A DNA stretch of 64,000 nt from contig CAVVWM010000009.1 of NCBI GenBank assembly GCA_963751955.1, forward strand, positions 1 through 64,000. Reading direction: 5' to 3'. Source of the stretch: JABDIY01 sp963751955 (lineage in GTDB: Bacteria > Actinomycetota > Acidimicrobiia > Acidimicrobiales > SZUA-35). The translations under genes were made by a program, and so were the position numbers. The notes under the pieces were generated by a model, which saw nothing but the letters and a program-made list of their open reading frames with translations, made no database searches and was not told the origin of the DNA. This document shows, piece by piece, positions 1 through 9,335 of the stretch. How positions within the stretch are numbered: the stretch's first letter is position 1; each line of letters opens with the position of its first letter.

Positions 1-1438
1 CGACACCCTCTCACCCACTGAGATAGACGGATATCTCACAGATCGATTCCGTCTCCTCGGAGATCCGCAGACCGCCCGACCCGTGCACCGTTCACTTCGG
101 GCATCCTTGGACTGGAGCTACGAACTCTTGAGCCACGGCGACAGTCGCTCCTTCGACCGGCTGGGCGTCTTCGAAGGCCCCTTTCTGGTTGCTGCAGCGG
201 CCGCGGTACCTGGAGGTGGATTCAGAGGATCGAAGTGGTCGACACGCTTCGTCGTCTGGTCGGTGCATCGTTGCTTCAAGTCCAGCCCGACGGAGCATCT
301 CGGTACCGCCTGCTCGAGACCATGAGGCTGTATGCGAAGTCGCATCTGCATGATGCCGGTACGTGGGAGGACTGCGTGGAGCGCCACGACCGGTACTACC
401 ACGATCAGTGCCGGAGTCAGCGAAGCGCAATATTCGGGACCGGCCGCACCGATGCCCGCTTAGCGGTCGAAGCTGAGCTGACCGAGTACGAAGCAGCGTT
501 CGACCGACGACCGAGCCGGGCACATCGACGACGGGCTCGACATGGGATGGTCGCTCGGGCATGTATGGCTTCTCTCCGGCAAGCTCGGAAGGGGCATCGC
601 TCGCCTTGACCGATTGGTCACGGCATCGGAAGGATCCAAGTCTCGGTCTGTGCGACACACTGACGGCCGGGGCGTTTCTCCTATGTACGTGGCCCGCTAC
701 GACCAGCGCGATCCGGTGGGACCGACGAAGCCATCGAGATCTACGCCGAAATCGGTGACGACCAGGGCCTCGCCTACGCCCTCTCCCGTCGGGGCCACCT
801 GGCCTTCTCGGTCGGCGATGTGCCCACCGCCCTCGGAATGCTGCAGGAGAGCCTCCAGATCTGCGATCGGATCGGCTACGACGAAGGAGCGGCGTGGCCG
901 TTGACGCTACTCGGACAGGCACGACTCTGGGCCGGAGACGAGAGCGACGAAGTCCGAACGATGCTCGAGGACGGTCGGCGCCTTTTCATCGCCATCGGCG
1001 ACCCCTTCGGGCAGATGCACGCCAACATGTTCATCCCCAACGTCGGAGATCAGGGTGTCGAGGCCCAGCTACGGTACGCCCAGGAGAGTGTCGAGCTTGC
1101 CGACCGGCCCGGCGCCGACCCACTCATCCGGCCCGCAGCGCTTCACAACCTCTCGTTCTCTTTGTGGAACGACGGCAAGCGGGAGAGAGCGATCGGCCTG
1201 AACCGAATCTCAGCCCGATCGGCGTTGGAGATGGGGGTCACCATCAATTCAGCAATGGCGTTTCTCCAAGCGGGCCTGTTCGCCGGCGTCGGCGGTGACA
1301 GCGAACGGTCCGCAATGCTGTTCGGTGCCGGCGATCGCCACTTCGTCATGCAGATGGCGCCCTTCTACAACCGGCAACTCCAACCGGGTAGAGATGCCGC
1401 TACCGACGCCCTCGGAAAGGAGCGCTACCAGCAGTCCT
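1..1438 (+). repeat. Direct repeat, unit A (regulator 3' half)
   Basis: Bases 1-1438 match 3304-4743 at high identity, with a handful of substitutions after 820 and clustered small indels before it. Similarity stops sharply at 1438, where the two genes acquire unrelated 3' ends. The left end of the repeat lies outside the window. Confidence 0.9.
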
Positions 1439-1454
1439 CGAGCAGGAGCTGGCA
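1..1454 (+). pseudogene. AfsR/SARP-type regulator, C-terminal part, multiply frameshifted (copy 1, 5' end outside window)
   Basis: Encodes the end of the NB-ARC-like ATPase region and the TPR-rich C-terminus of an AfsR-type transcriptional regulator, nearly identical to the second copy at 3304-4743. Reading moves between frames: an extra C near 206, a shift near 225-236, small indels near 508-515, 650-660 and 684-715. From about 820 to 1438 one frame is open and about 99% identical to copy 2. At 1438 one base present in copy 2 (the A of TCCTACGAG) is missing. If restored, the frame runs straight into the NTF2-like ORF at 1455-1817, so this copy was probably a regulator with an extra C-terminal domain. 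As sequenced it cannot make a full protein. Decay and local consensus error are both possible; the indel cluster at 200-720 is denser than elsewhere in the window. Confidence 0.75.
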
Positions 1455-1817
1455 GTGGCTCGGGGTGCCGGCAGCGGAGAGGCCGTCCCAGCTGAGGTCG
1501 TCGCCGTTCTCGACGCATGGTGGGCAGCCAACGACCGTGCAGACGGATCGGTCGTCGATCTGTACACGGAGACCGGATATCACCTCTCCGGCGACCGGAA
1601 GATCCCGCAAGACCAGCTTGCGGCACACCTCGGCGGCGGCTCGGACCACGAGTGGATCAGTGAGCCGTACCTGGTCGCCGCCCAACCCGAAGGTCGGTAC
1701 GTCGTGACCCGGGGCGTCAGGAACGGCGCCTTCGCATCGGCTCTGAGCTTCGAGATCGTGACAGCGTCGACCGGCGAACTGGAGATCGCCCAGACGGCGT
1801 GGCTCGACGCCCATTGA
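1455..1817 (+). CDS. NTF2/SnoaL-like domain ORF, probably the C-terminal domain of the preceding frameshifted regulator
   Basis: A 120-residue alpha+beta domain of the NTF2/SnoaL-like type. It has an N-terminal helix around VVAVLDAWWAAND, an acidic-aromatic strand region (DLYTETGYHLSG) and C-terminal strands ending in AQTAWLDAH. Such folds bind small molecules or act as polyketide cyclases or hydratases; no catalytic pair can be named here. The GTG at 1455 has no convincing ribosome binding site. The frame is contiguous with the upstream regulator if one base is restored at about 1439, so I favour a fused regulator with a ligand-binding tail over an independent gene. Confidence 0.55.
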   Translation: MARGAGSGEAVPAEVVAVLDAWWAANDRADGSVVDLYTETGYHLSGDRKIPQDQLAAHLGGGSDHEWISEPYLVAAQPEGRYVVTRGVRNGAFASALSFEIVTASTGELEIAQTAWLDAH

Positions 1818-1911
1818 TTATGCAAGTCAAGCGAGGGTTCGGGTCTCCCGGGCCCTCGCTTCGTCGAGTAGGGCTGGTGAACCACCGCCAACTCCTAGAC
1901 TCACACGAGAC

Positions 1912-4799
1912 ATGTTGTTCTCGGTGCTCGGCCCGTTGCAGGTCACAGACGAAGGCGAGCCCGTGCCGCTCGGCGGACCCCTCCAACGCTCGGTCCTGGC
2001 ACGCCTACTTCTCGATCCGGGACGACCGGTGGCGGCCGACCAGCTGGTCACCGAGATCTGGGGTGACACCCCGCCAGACGGCGCTCGTGATTCGCTCTAC
2101 ACCTACGTCTCGAACCTGCGCAGAGCGCTCGGCCGTGAACGCATCGTCAGAGCCGATGGTGGCTACCGGTTCGAACCGACCGAGGGTCGACACGGTCGAT
2201 GCTGAGGAGGTCGAGCAGCGTCTCGCCAAGGCACGGCGGCTGGCTGGTTCGGATCCGGCATCTGCTGTCGACCTCATCGATACGTCGTTGTCCGCCTGGC
2301 GAGGACGGGCCTATGAAGGGCTGGAGGATCTGCCCTCGGTCGTGCTCGAGGCGGGCCGGATCGAGGAGCTGCGATTGCAGGCCTTGGAGGATCAGATCGA
2401 GGCCGAGTTGCGTACCGGAGCGGTCCCGGAGGTGGGACGCGTGGAGCTTCTGACCGTAGAACATCCGTATCGGGAACGGTTCTGGGAGCTGGCGGCACGA
2501 GTCCTGTACCGAGCGGGCCGCCAAACCGAAGCGCTCCGGTTGTTGGCCCACCTGCGCCGCAAGCTCGCCACCGATCTCGGAATCGAACCGTCGCCCCCCA
2601 TTGCACGGCTGGAGGAACGAATCCTCTTGCAGGATCCTGCCCTCGACGAAGCCGCGCCGACGCCAACCAATCTGCCGGCGCCGATCAACAGCTTCGTCGG
2701 CCGAGCCCAGGACCTCGATCAACTCCAATCGCTCGTCCTGCAGCAACGATTGGTCACGGTGATGGGACCGGGCGGAGCGGGCAAGACCCGTCTGGCAATC
2801 GAGACCGCCGGGCGACTTTCGGGCAGCTTTCCCGACGGGGTCTGGCTGGTCGATCTCGCCCTTGTCGCTGCACCCGACGGTGTTCACGAAGCCGTCGCCT
2901 CTGCCCTGCACCTCGTCGCAGCTGAAGGCAACGACCAGACCGAAGCGCTGCTTAGTCGGCTACGCAGCCAGACAGCACTGCTTGTCTTGGACAACTGCGA
3001 ACACGTGGCCGAAGCAGCCGGTGATCTTGCGACGGTCCTGTTGGCCGGGGCACCAGGCCTCCACATACTGGCCACCAGCCGGCGTGCACTCGACATGGCG
3101 GGCGAGCACCGCGTTGGACTCGAGGGCCTCACAACCTCAGATGACGGTGCCGGCGTCGGCGAGGCCCAGCAACTCTTCCAAGCCCGAGCGGCCGCAGTCC
3201 GGCCCGGCTTCACACTCGACGAGGCTTCGACTCCAGCTGTAACTTCAATCTGTCGCCACCTGGACGGCATTCCGTTGGCGGTCGAACTCGCCGCGGCGCG
3301 AACCGACACCCTCTCACCCACTGAGATAGACGGATATCTCACAGATCGATTCCGTCTCCTCGGAGATCCGCAGACCGCCCGACCCGTGCACCGTTCACTT
3401 CGGGCATCCTTGGACTGGAGCTACGAACTCTTGAGCCACGGCGACAGTCGCTCCTTCGACCGGCTGGGCGTCTTCGAAGGCCCCTTTCTCGTTGCTGCAG
3501 CGGCCGCGGTACTGGAGGTGGATTCAGAGATCGAGAGTGGTCGACACGCTTCGTCGTCTGGTCGGTGCATCGTTGCTTCAAGTCCAGCCCGACGGAACAT
3601 CTCGGTACCGCCTACTCGAGACCATGAGGCTGTACGCACAGTCGCATCTGCATGATGCCGGTACGTGGGAGGACTGCGTGGAGCGCCACGACCGGTACTA
3701 CCACGATCAGTGCCGGAGCCAGCGAAGCGCAATATTCGGGACCGGCCGCACCGATGCCCGCATAGCGGTCGAAGCCGAGCTGACCGAGTACGAAGCAGCG
3801 TTCGACCGACTCACCGAAGCCGGGCACATCGACGACGGGCTCGACATGGGATGGTCGCTCGGGCATGTATGGCTTCTCTCAGGCAAGCTCGGAAGGGGCA
3901 TCGCTCGCCTCGACCGATTGGTCACGGCATCGGAAGGATCCAAGTCTCGGTCGCGAGCTGACACACTGACGGCCGGGGCGTTTCTCCTGATGTACGTGGC
4001 CCGCTACGAACACGCAATTCGGTGGACCGACGAAGCCATCGAGATCTACACCGAAATCGGTGACGACCAGGGCCTCGCCTACGCCCTCTCCCGTCGGGGC
4101 CACCTGGCCTTCTCGGTCGGCGATGTGCCCACCGCCCTCGGAATGCTGCAGGAGAGCCTCCAGATCTGCGATCGGATCGGCTACGACGAAGGAGCGGCGT
4201 GGCCGTTGACGCTACTCGGACAGGCACGACTCTGGGCCGGAGACGAGAGCGACGAAGTTCGAACGATGCTCGAGGACGGTCGGCGCCTTTTCATCGCCAT
4301 CGGCGACCCCTTCGGGCAGATGCACGCCAACATGTTCATCCCCAACGTCGGAGATCAGGGTGTCGAGGCCCAGCTACGGTACGCCCAGGAGAGTGTCGAG
4401 CTTGCCGACCGGCCCGGCGCCGACCCACTCATCCGGCCCGCAGCGCTTCACAACCTCTCGTTCTCTTTGTGGAACGACGGCAAGCAGGAGAGAGCGATCG
4501 GCCTGAACCGAATCTCAGCCCGATCGGCGTTGGAGATGGGGGTCACCATCAATTCAGCAATGGCGTTTCTCCAAGCGGGCCTGTTCGCCGGCGTCGGCGG
4601 TGACAGCGAACGGTCCGCAATGCTGTTCGGTGCCGGTGATCGCCACTTCGTCATGCAGATGGCGCCCTTCTACAACCGGCAACTCCAACCGGGAAGAGAT
4701 GCCGCTACCGACGCCCTCGGAGAGGAGCGCTACCAGCAGTCCTACGAGCGGGGTCAGGCCCTCAGCGTCGAAGAAGCCACCGAACTTCTCCAGGGTTGA
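1912..4799 (+). CDS. AfsR/SARP-type transcriptional regulator with ATPase and TPR domains (copy 2; two frameshifts as sequenced)
   Basis: About 961 residues if two single-base shifts are corrected. The N-terminus (1912-2180) is an OmpR/PhoB-like winged helix typical of SARP proteins (FSVLGPL start, DQLVTEIWG, YVSNLRRALG). A BTAD domain follows (2190-2620), then an NB-ARC/STAND ATPase with P-loop GPGGAGKTR near 2764-2790 and the LVLDNCEH Walker-B-like motif near 2983-3003, then a TPR-rich C-terminus. The first shift is one extra G in the G run at 2182-2185; removing it gives EPTEVDTVDAEEVE. The second is near 3525-3540, before VVDTLRRLVG. Copy 1 has a different but also frame-breaking sequence at the same spot. 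Proteins of this class activate adjacent or secondary-metabolite genes after ATP-dependent oligomerisation; no target is evident here. Confidence 0.8.
3304..4743 (+). repeat. Direct repeat, unit B (regulator 3' half)
   Basis: Second unit of the ~1.44-kb tandem direct repeat, with a centre-to-centre spacing of about 3.3 kb from unit A. The unit covers the end of the ATPase domain and nearly the whole TPR region. After 4743 the gene ends with a short tail (YERGQALSVEEATELL) typical of AfsR-like proteins, unlike unit A. Confidence 0.9.
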
Positions 4800-4886
4800 G
4801 CCACCCGAGGAGTGCAGATAGCTCGCAATCCTGCAGCGATGAGAGACCTGTCGGCATCGAACACCTGGCCGCCCTACCATCATCGG

Positions 4887-5666
4887 ATGGACTATGCCGA
4901 GGCCGCCGACACACTGCTGGACATGCGCCGCACCGGTCGCATCGAGCCTGACCTTCCTGAAGGTCACCGGCCCATCGATCTCCCAGCGGCCTACGCCATT
5001 CAAGCCCTGGTGGTCGATGGGCTGCTACCCGACGGTGCCCAGCCCATCGGGTACAAGTGCGCCTGCACCAGCGAGATCGCCCAGCAGGCGCTCCGAATTG
5101 ACCGACCGGTCTTCGGACGACTGCTCGCGCATACGACTTCTCCTACCGGAGTCGAGTTGCCCGCCGCACGCTTCACCCATCGGGTGATCGAGGCGGAGTT
5201 CGGCTTCCGGATGGCCCAGGACGTACCGGTGCGGTCGGGGGGCCATACGGCCGAATCGATCGCCCCATACGTCGAGTCGGTCATTCCTGCGATCGAGATC
5301 GTCGACTACCGCTACGCCGACTGGACCGTCGGTGCGCTTGCGATCGCCGCCGACAACGCCATCCACGGCTGGTGGATCGAAGGCCGCCCAGTAACCGACT
5401 GGCACGACATCGACCTCCGCGTTGCCCAGGTGACGGTGCGGTCCAACGGCGAGCTGGTCACCGCCGGGTCAGGAGCCAACGTCCTCGATCATCCTCTCAA
5501 CGCTCTGGCCTGGCTGGCAGACGAGCTCCCCCGCTTCGGTGGACTACTGCGGGCCGGCGATCGGGTGACCACCGGTGTCGCAACCGATGTCTTCGAGGCC
5601 GATCAGGGCGATGTCATCACCGCCGAGTTCGCCGGACTCGGTTCCGTCGAGCTCACCTTCACCTGA
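4887..5666 (+). CDS. 2-keto-4-pentenoate hydratase / fumarylacetoacetate hydrolase-family protein
   Basis: A 259-residue member of the MhpD-like branch of the FAH superfamily. These enzymes hydrate 2-hydroxy-alkadienoates or decarboxylate oxalocrotonates in meta-cleavage of aromatics, using a divalent metal held by acidic residues. Visible family blocks are PIGYKCACTSEIAQQAL, FGRLL, the metal-site stretch VIEAEFGFRM, the IPAIEIVDYRY block and ALAIAADNAIHGWW. The region GDRVTTGVATDVFEADQGD occupies the family position for the C-terminal barrel. The ATG at 4887 fits the family N-terminus (ADTLLDMRRTG); an in-frame ATG at 4812 would add 25 unconserved residues. It stands alone 90 bp behind the regulator. 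The exact substrate cannot be read from the sequence. Confidence 0.8.
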   Translation: MDYAEAADTLLDMRRTGRIEPDLPEGHRPIDLPAAYAIQALVVDGLLPDGAQPIGYKCACTSEIAQQALRIDRPVFGRLLAHTTSPTGVELPAARFTHRVIEAEFGFRMAQDVPVRSGGHTAESIAPYVESVIPAIEIVDYRYADWTVGALAIAADNAIHGWWIEGRPVTDWHDIDLRVAQVTVRSNGELVTAGSGANVLDHPLNALAWLADELPRFGGLLRAGDRVTTGVATDVFEADQGDVITAEFAGLGSVELTFT

Positions 5667-5789
5667 GGGCTGGAGGAGCTCGAGATCATCGTGCTCCGGT
5701 GGAAGCGCCTTCGCTGAACGCTGGATCGGGGCCGGATTCTGGCTCCAACGCGCGACGGTTGCTGCCGATCCCTCTGCCATCCTGGGTTG

Positions 5790-7652
5790 GTGATCTTGCG
5801 GAGAACTGCGCTCACCGTTGCGGTTCTGGCCAGCGTTGCTTTTGTGTCCCCGGTGGCGGCTCAGGACGAAGGGTTCGATCTCGACGAGGCAGAAACGTTC
5901 CTCACCGAGGATGAGATCGGCATGGGGAGCTGTGACCCGACATCGCTACCGGCCTCCACCCTCACCGACTGCACCTTTCCCCTGTCGGGCAGTGGCTGGG
6001 AGTTCTACTCCGGCCCGCGGGGTCTGGTTGCCCGGATCGACGACTACTACTTCGCCGTCTCCTCACCGTGCATAGTGGAGGATGCCGAACTGATCTGCCG
6101 GGACCTGAAAGTGCCCTCCTTCAAGTCAACGTTCCAGGTCCGACTCGGTGTCTTCGACCTCCAAGACCGACTACCCACGATCACAGTCGACCGGGAGTTC
6201 GACTCCGTTGTTGGCATCGTCCAATACGTCGATCGGATCAAGTCGGTTTTCGTGGACGGAACCCTGGCACTCGACGTGTACCGAGCCGGCTCGCTCGATG
6301 AGAATGCGGTGGTCGATATTCTCCTGCGCCGACCGGGTGGTGCGGAAGTCGCCGGACGGGCGAGAGCACTGGAGCCGGGTGAGATCGATGGTCGATTCCA
6401 ACTGGCTTTCCCCGAGCCGGGCCGATGGGAGTTCGTCAGTTGCGCTCTGGACGACGAAGGTGGATGTTTCCGAACCGGAATCCCGACCTCGGTAGTGGCA
6501 CTCGATCCACGTATTGAAGAGGTCGTTGAGGGTCTCAACAGCTCAGACGACGCCCGGATCAACATCGTGTTCGTCGGGACCGGCTTCGATGACGGCGAGC
6601 ATCTTCGATCGACTGCCGAAGGCTTGTTGGCGCTGGACGGCGAACCCGTGCCTCTCAGTTTCGACAGCGAGGTCTACGGACTCGGCTGGGGTCCGTTCAG
6701 CATCGACCCGTTGAGACAGAACATCGGCAAGTTCAACTTCTGGTACCTGCCTGATCTCAACACGGGCAGCCCGCTGCGAATCAACCCACAGCTCGGCCAA
6801 CCTGAGGTCGACGTGGACGCTCTCGGGCTCGGCGATCACGTCGTCGTGGTCAACATGACCCTGTGGGGGGCGACCGACGGTTTCCGCGCCACCGGCGAGC
6901 TGCCCAGTTTCGTGCCGATCTATTCCGAGACCGGCGCTGCCTCTGACGAGGACCCCGGGGTACCAACCAATCTCGGCGACATACGGTTTGGCTCTGTGTT
7001 CCTGCCCGTCGCCGACGCCGACTCGCTCGGGGCAGCCAGCGTCCTCTCTCACGAACTTGGCCACTCACTCTTCGGCCTCCGAGACGAGTACGAGGAGTAC
7101 TCGCTGGAGATTCCCACCATCGGCCGTCCGAACTGTGCCCGTGACCAGACCGACGCTGAGGCGCTGTGGGGTGATCTTGTCGGGGAGGTAGATCCGATGT
7201 TCGATCGCTGGCGAGAGGCTTCGCTCGAAGCTGGCATCCCGACCGAGTTCTTTGCCACTCGGGAAGACGTCACCGTCGGCTACGTCGAGGGCGGCTGCTA
7301 CGCGTTCGGTGGCGGCGCCGTCCGTCCGACGAACGACTCGCTGATGAATGGAAACATCCCGGTCTTCGGATCAGTGAATCGAAGGCGAGTCGAACAGGTT
7401 CTCGACCTGTGGCCTGAACCTACGGTTACAACGACCACCGCTCCCCCGACCACCCAGTCGCCGGCCACCGAGCTGCCGGCCACAGCGAGCACCGCACCCT
7501 CGCCAACGACCACCGAGATCGCTGCGCCACCGTCGGTGCCGTCGCCCTCGGATGGGTCGAACGCCGGTCTCATCATCGCTCTCGTGGCGTGCGCCGCTCT
7601 CGGAGTCGGCACCCTCATCCTGGTCCGACGACGAACCGCCACGCCGTCTTGA
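5790..7652 (+). CDS. Secreted, membrane-anchored M64-family zinc metallopeptidase
   Basis: A 620-residue exported protease related to peptidase family M64 (IgA-protease type). The N-terminus is a signal peptide (ILRRTALTVAVLASVAFV then PVAAQ). Residues 421-425 are HELGH, inside VLSHELGHSLFGLRDEYEE, the M64 signature in which the two His bind zinc and Glu is the catalytic base. The N-terminal half is a probable beta-sandwich. The C-terminus has a Thr/Pro-rich linker, one membrane helix (AGLIIALVACAALGVGTLIL) and an RRR stop-transfer, so the enzyme is tethered outside the cell. LPATA occurs but too far from the helix to be a sortase signal. GTG at 5790 or TTG at 5787 can start it. It may degrade environmental protein. 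Confidence 0.85.
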   Translation: MILRRTALTVAVLASVAFVSPVAAQDEGFDLDEAETFLTEDEIGMGSCDPTSLPASTLTDCTFPLSGSGWEFYSGPRGLVARIDDYYFAVSSPCIVEDAELICRDLKVPSFKSTFQVRLGVFDLQDRLPTITVDREFDSVVGIVQYVDRIKSVFVDGTLALDVYRAGSLDENAVVDILLRRPGGAEVAGRARALEPGEIDGRFQLAFPEPGRWEFVSCALDDEGGCFRTGIPTSVVALDPRIEEVVEGLNSSDDARINIVFVGTGFDDGEHLRSTAEGLLALDGEPVPLSFDSEVYGLGWGPFSIDPLRQNIGKFNFWYLPDLNTGSPLRINPQLGQPEVDVDALGLGDHVVVVNMTLWGATDGFRATGELPSFVPIYSETGAASDEDPGVPTNLGDIRFGSVFLPVADADSLGAASVLSHELGHSLFGLRDEYEEYSLEIPTIGRPNCARDQTDAEALWGDLVGEVDPMFDRWREASLEAGIPTEFFATREDVTVGYVEGGCYAFGGGAVRPTNDSLMNGNIPVFGSVNRRRVEQVLDLWPEPTVTTTTAPPTTQSPATELPATASTAPSPTTTEIAAPPSVPSPSDGSNAGLIIALVACAALGVGTLILVRRRTATPS

Positions 7653-7833
7653 CAACAGCGAGATCGATGGGACCTCCGCAACAACTTCGGCCGTGACACT
7701 CTCGCCGCCCACTACGCACGCCACGATCATTGAGGCCGCTCCGGGATCGGCATCATTCAAGCACCACTAAATCTTGTCGGGCGCTGACCAAGGACCCTGT
7801 TGGGGCTGGGACCCTGGCGGTCAAGGTGAGAAC

Positions 7834-8196
7834 ATGAGTGCACAGAACCCGTCGATGGAGAACACACCCGAAATCTTCACCGCCCGAGAGGTGGATTCAC
7901 TCCGCGCCCAGCCACTCGGGCACTTATCGGGGATCGAGAACCGTCTGCTGTTCAGCGACGGGAAGCAGATGGCGGGGATCCTCACGATCGCCAAAGGCCA
8001 CGCACTGGGGGCCCACACCCACCGCGACAAGCAACACCATCTGCTGGTGCTGGACGGTGAGGCCGATGTGCTGGGCAAGCGGGTAGGTAACGGCGCCTAC
8101 GTGCACATCCCTCCCGGTTTCGAACACGACATCGATGCCACCGCAACCGAAGGCTGCTCGATCTTCTACCTCTACCAGGCGATGCCGCCGGACTAG
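7834..8196 (+). CDS. Small cupin-domain protein
   Basis: A 120-residue single-domain cupin. Motif 1 is GHALGAHTHRDKQHHLLVLDG (His-His-Glu region; the usual Glu is replaced within the DKQHH segment). Motif 2 is GNGAYVHIPPGFEHD with the terminal His. The fold typically binds one metal ion; function may be sugar or small-molecule handling or a stand-alone dioxygenase. ATG 7834 is preceded by AAGGTGAG at a proper distance. An upstream in-frame start at 7774 is less likely. Monocistronic. Confidence 0.75.
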   Translation: MSAQNPSMENTPEIFTAREVDSLRAQPLGHLSGIENRLLFSDGKQMAGILTIAKGHALGAHTHRDKQHHLLVLDGEADVLGKRVGNGAYVHIPPGFEHDIDATATEGCSIFYLYQAMPPD

Positions 8197-8320
8197 TCGT
8201 CCAGGCAGGACCGAGGCGAACGATGACCGTCCTCGACAGGGCGACCGTACTGATCACCTGTGGGGGCCTGACTATATGTAGTGGTGGCCGCTGATTAGGG
8301 CAAACGCGGTCGATCCCGAT

Positions 8321-8405
8321 CGACTGTGTCGCATTCTCTACCGCCTCATCGCGATGCTCGCCCGTCTCACTGTCCGCTCTGATCGCTCCGAGAACCTCGA
8401 GATGC
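8321..8405 (+). pseudogene. Vestigial integrase/transposase N-terminal fragment
   Basis: Reading from 8327 gives CRILYRLIAMLARLTVRSDR followed by SENLEM. This resembles the membrane-like N-terminal segment that precedes the EILVLRHQ motif in actinobacterial IS3/IS481-type integrases. There is no downstream catalytic domain, so it is a scrap. Recognition rests on memory of the family pattern, hence low confidence. Confidence 0.35.
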
Positions 8406-8449
8406 CGCCTCGCGGGCGAGAACCCGACCTGGGGCTATGAACTGCTGTT

Positions 8450-8767
8450 CTACGCTGCTGAGTTCTTGCCGAGGTGGACGGGGACTCGTCGGTCGTCTCC
8501 GTCGAACACGGCAACGAGTTCGAGTCGTGCACCCAGCGCTTCGAGGTATTGGCGGAGAGAGGGCACACGGAGGTCTTCGAAGTTTTCGAGTTTCGAGATT
8601 GCTCCTTGGGTGACCTCGAGTCGACCCGCACGTTCTACTTGGCTGATCGCTTCGCCGAGGCGGAGCTCATAGGGACGGATCTCTTCGAGAGTTTCGTTAC
8701 GGCGTTCAGCGAGGCGTTCATGTGCACCCGGGCGTGACATGACCTTGTCCCGGAGATCAGAGGACAA
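8450..8767 (-). CDS. XRE/HigA-like helix-turn-helix protein (orphan antitoxin-like)
   Basis: A 105-residue protein resembling HigA-type antitoxins. The N-terminus has helices around MSRPGAHERLAERRN. A helix-turn-helix runs ISQVERAGRLEVTQGAISKL, and the C-terminal EDLRVPSLRQYLEALGARLE matches the usual 'LRRYVEALGG' end. Homologues often pair with a RelE/HigB toxin, but no toxin ORF abuts it on either side. It may be a solitary regulator or the survivor of a decayed pair. The nearby integrase scrap fits a mobile origin. Confidence 0.7.
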   Translation of the reverse strand: MSSDLRDKVMSRPGAHERLAERRNETLEEIRPYELRLGEAISQVERAGRLEVTQGAISKLENFEDLRVPSLRQYLEALGARLELVAVFDGDDRRVPVHLGKNSAA

Positions 8768-8846
8768 CGGCCGGTAACCGGGCGCAAACTACGGAAAAGT
8801 GACCTTCGGCCCGACCCCACGGGCTCGAAAGTCGCAAAAATAGATC

Positions 8847-9335
8847 ATGGCAACGACCGACGCTCCGCCTACTGTGTCAAAGCTGCCCCTGTTCATAATG
8901 GGAGCGGTCGTTGCTCTGGCCGCGCTCGTGACGGTTGGCCTTCTGGCGGTTCGAAGCAACGAGACCTACGACCCTGGGACACCGGAAGCGGCGCTCCAGG
9001 ACTTCCTTCAGGCCGCCTTCGACGAGGACTCAGAAGCGATGCTCGGTCTGCTCACCGAATCCACCCGCGCCGAGTGCGACAACTTCGTCGACGAGCTGCG
9101 CTTCGACGACTTCGGCGCCGACGACCTTCGAGCCGAGCTCGAGGACATGTCGGTCAGCGGTACCAGCGCCACGGCCGAGGTCAGGTTCCACCAAACCGGC
9201 AGCAACGACCCCTTCAACGGCTCTGGGTGGAGCTTCGACGAGCGGTTCATACTCGAGCGCGTTGACGGAGACTGGCTCGTCGCCAAGGCAGGGTGGCCAT
9301 GGCCGTTCGCCGAGTGCACGGGGGTTCGATCATGA
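8847..9335 (+). CDS. Membrane-anchored hypothetical protein, coupled to the next gene
   Basis: A 162-residue protein with one N-terminal membrane helix (LFIMGAVVALAALVTVGLLA) and an extracytoplasmic domain. The domain has the NTF2-like layout seen in actinobacterial 'lumazine-binding/SnoaL-like' proteins: the helix EAALQDFLQAAFDEDSEAML, then strands ending ERVDGDWLVAKAGWPW. No catalytic residues are recognisable. Its stop overlaps the start of the following membrane-protein gene by ATGA, so the two are translated together and may work together. Confidence 0.65.
   Translation: MATTDAPPTVSKLPLFIMGAVVALAALVTVGLLAVRSNETYDPGTPEAALQDFLQAAFDEDSEAMLGLLTESTRAECDNFVDELRFDDFGADDLRAELEDMSVSGTSATAEVRFHQTGSNDPFNGSGWSFDERFILERVDGDWLVAKAGWPWPFAECTGVRS

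Noticed and set aside
5667..5786. LPXTG-type sorting signal in the neighbouring M64 protein
   Set aside because: LPATA is about 30 residues away from the membrane helix and not followed by the usual helix-plus-charge arrangement; the C-terminal helix alone explains anchoring.
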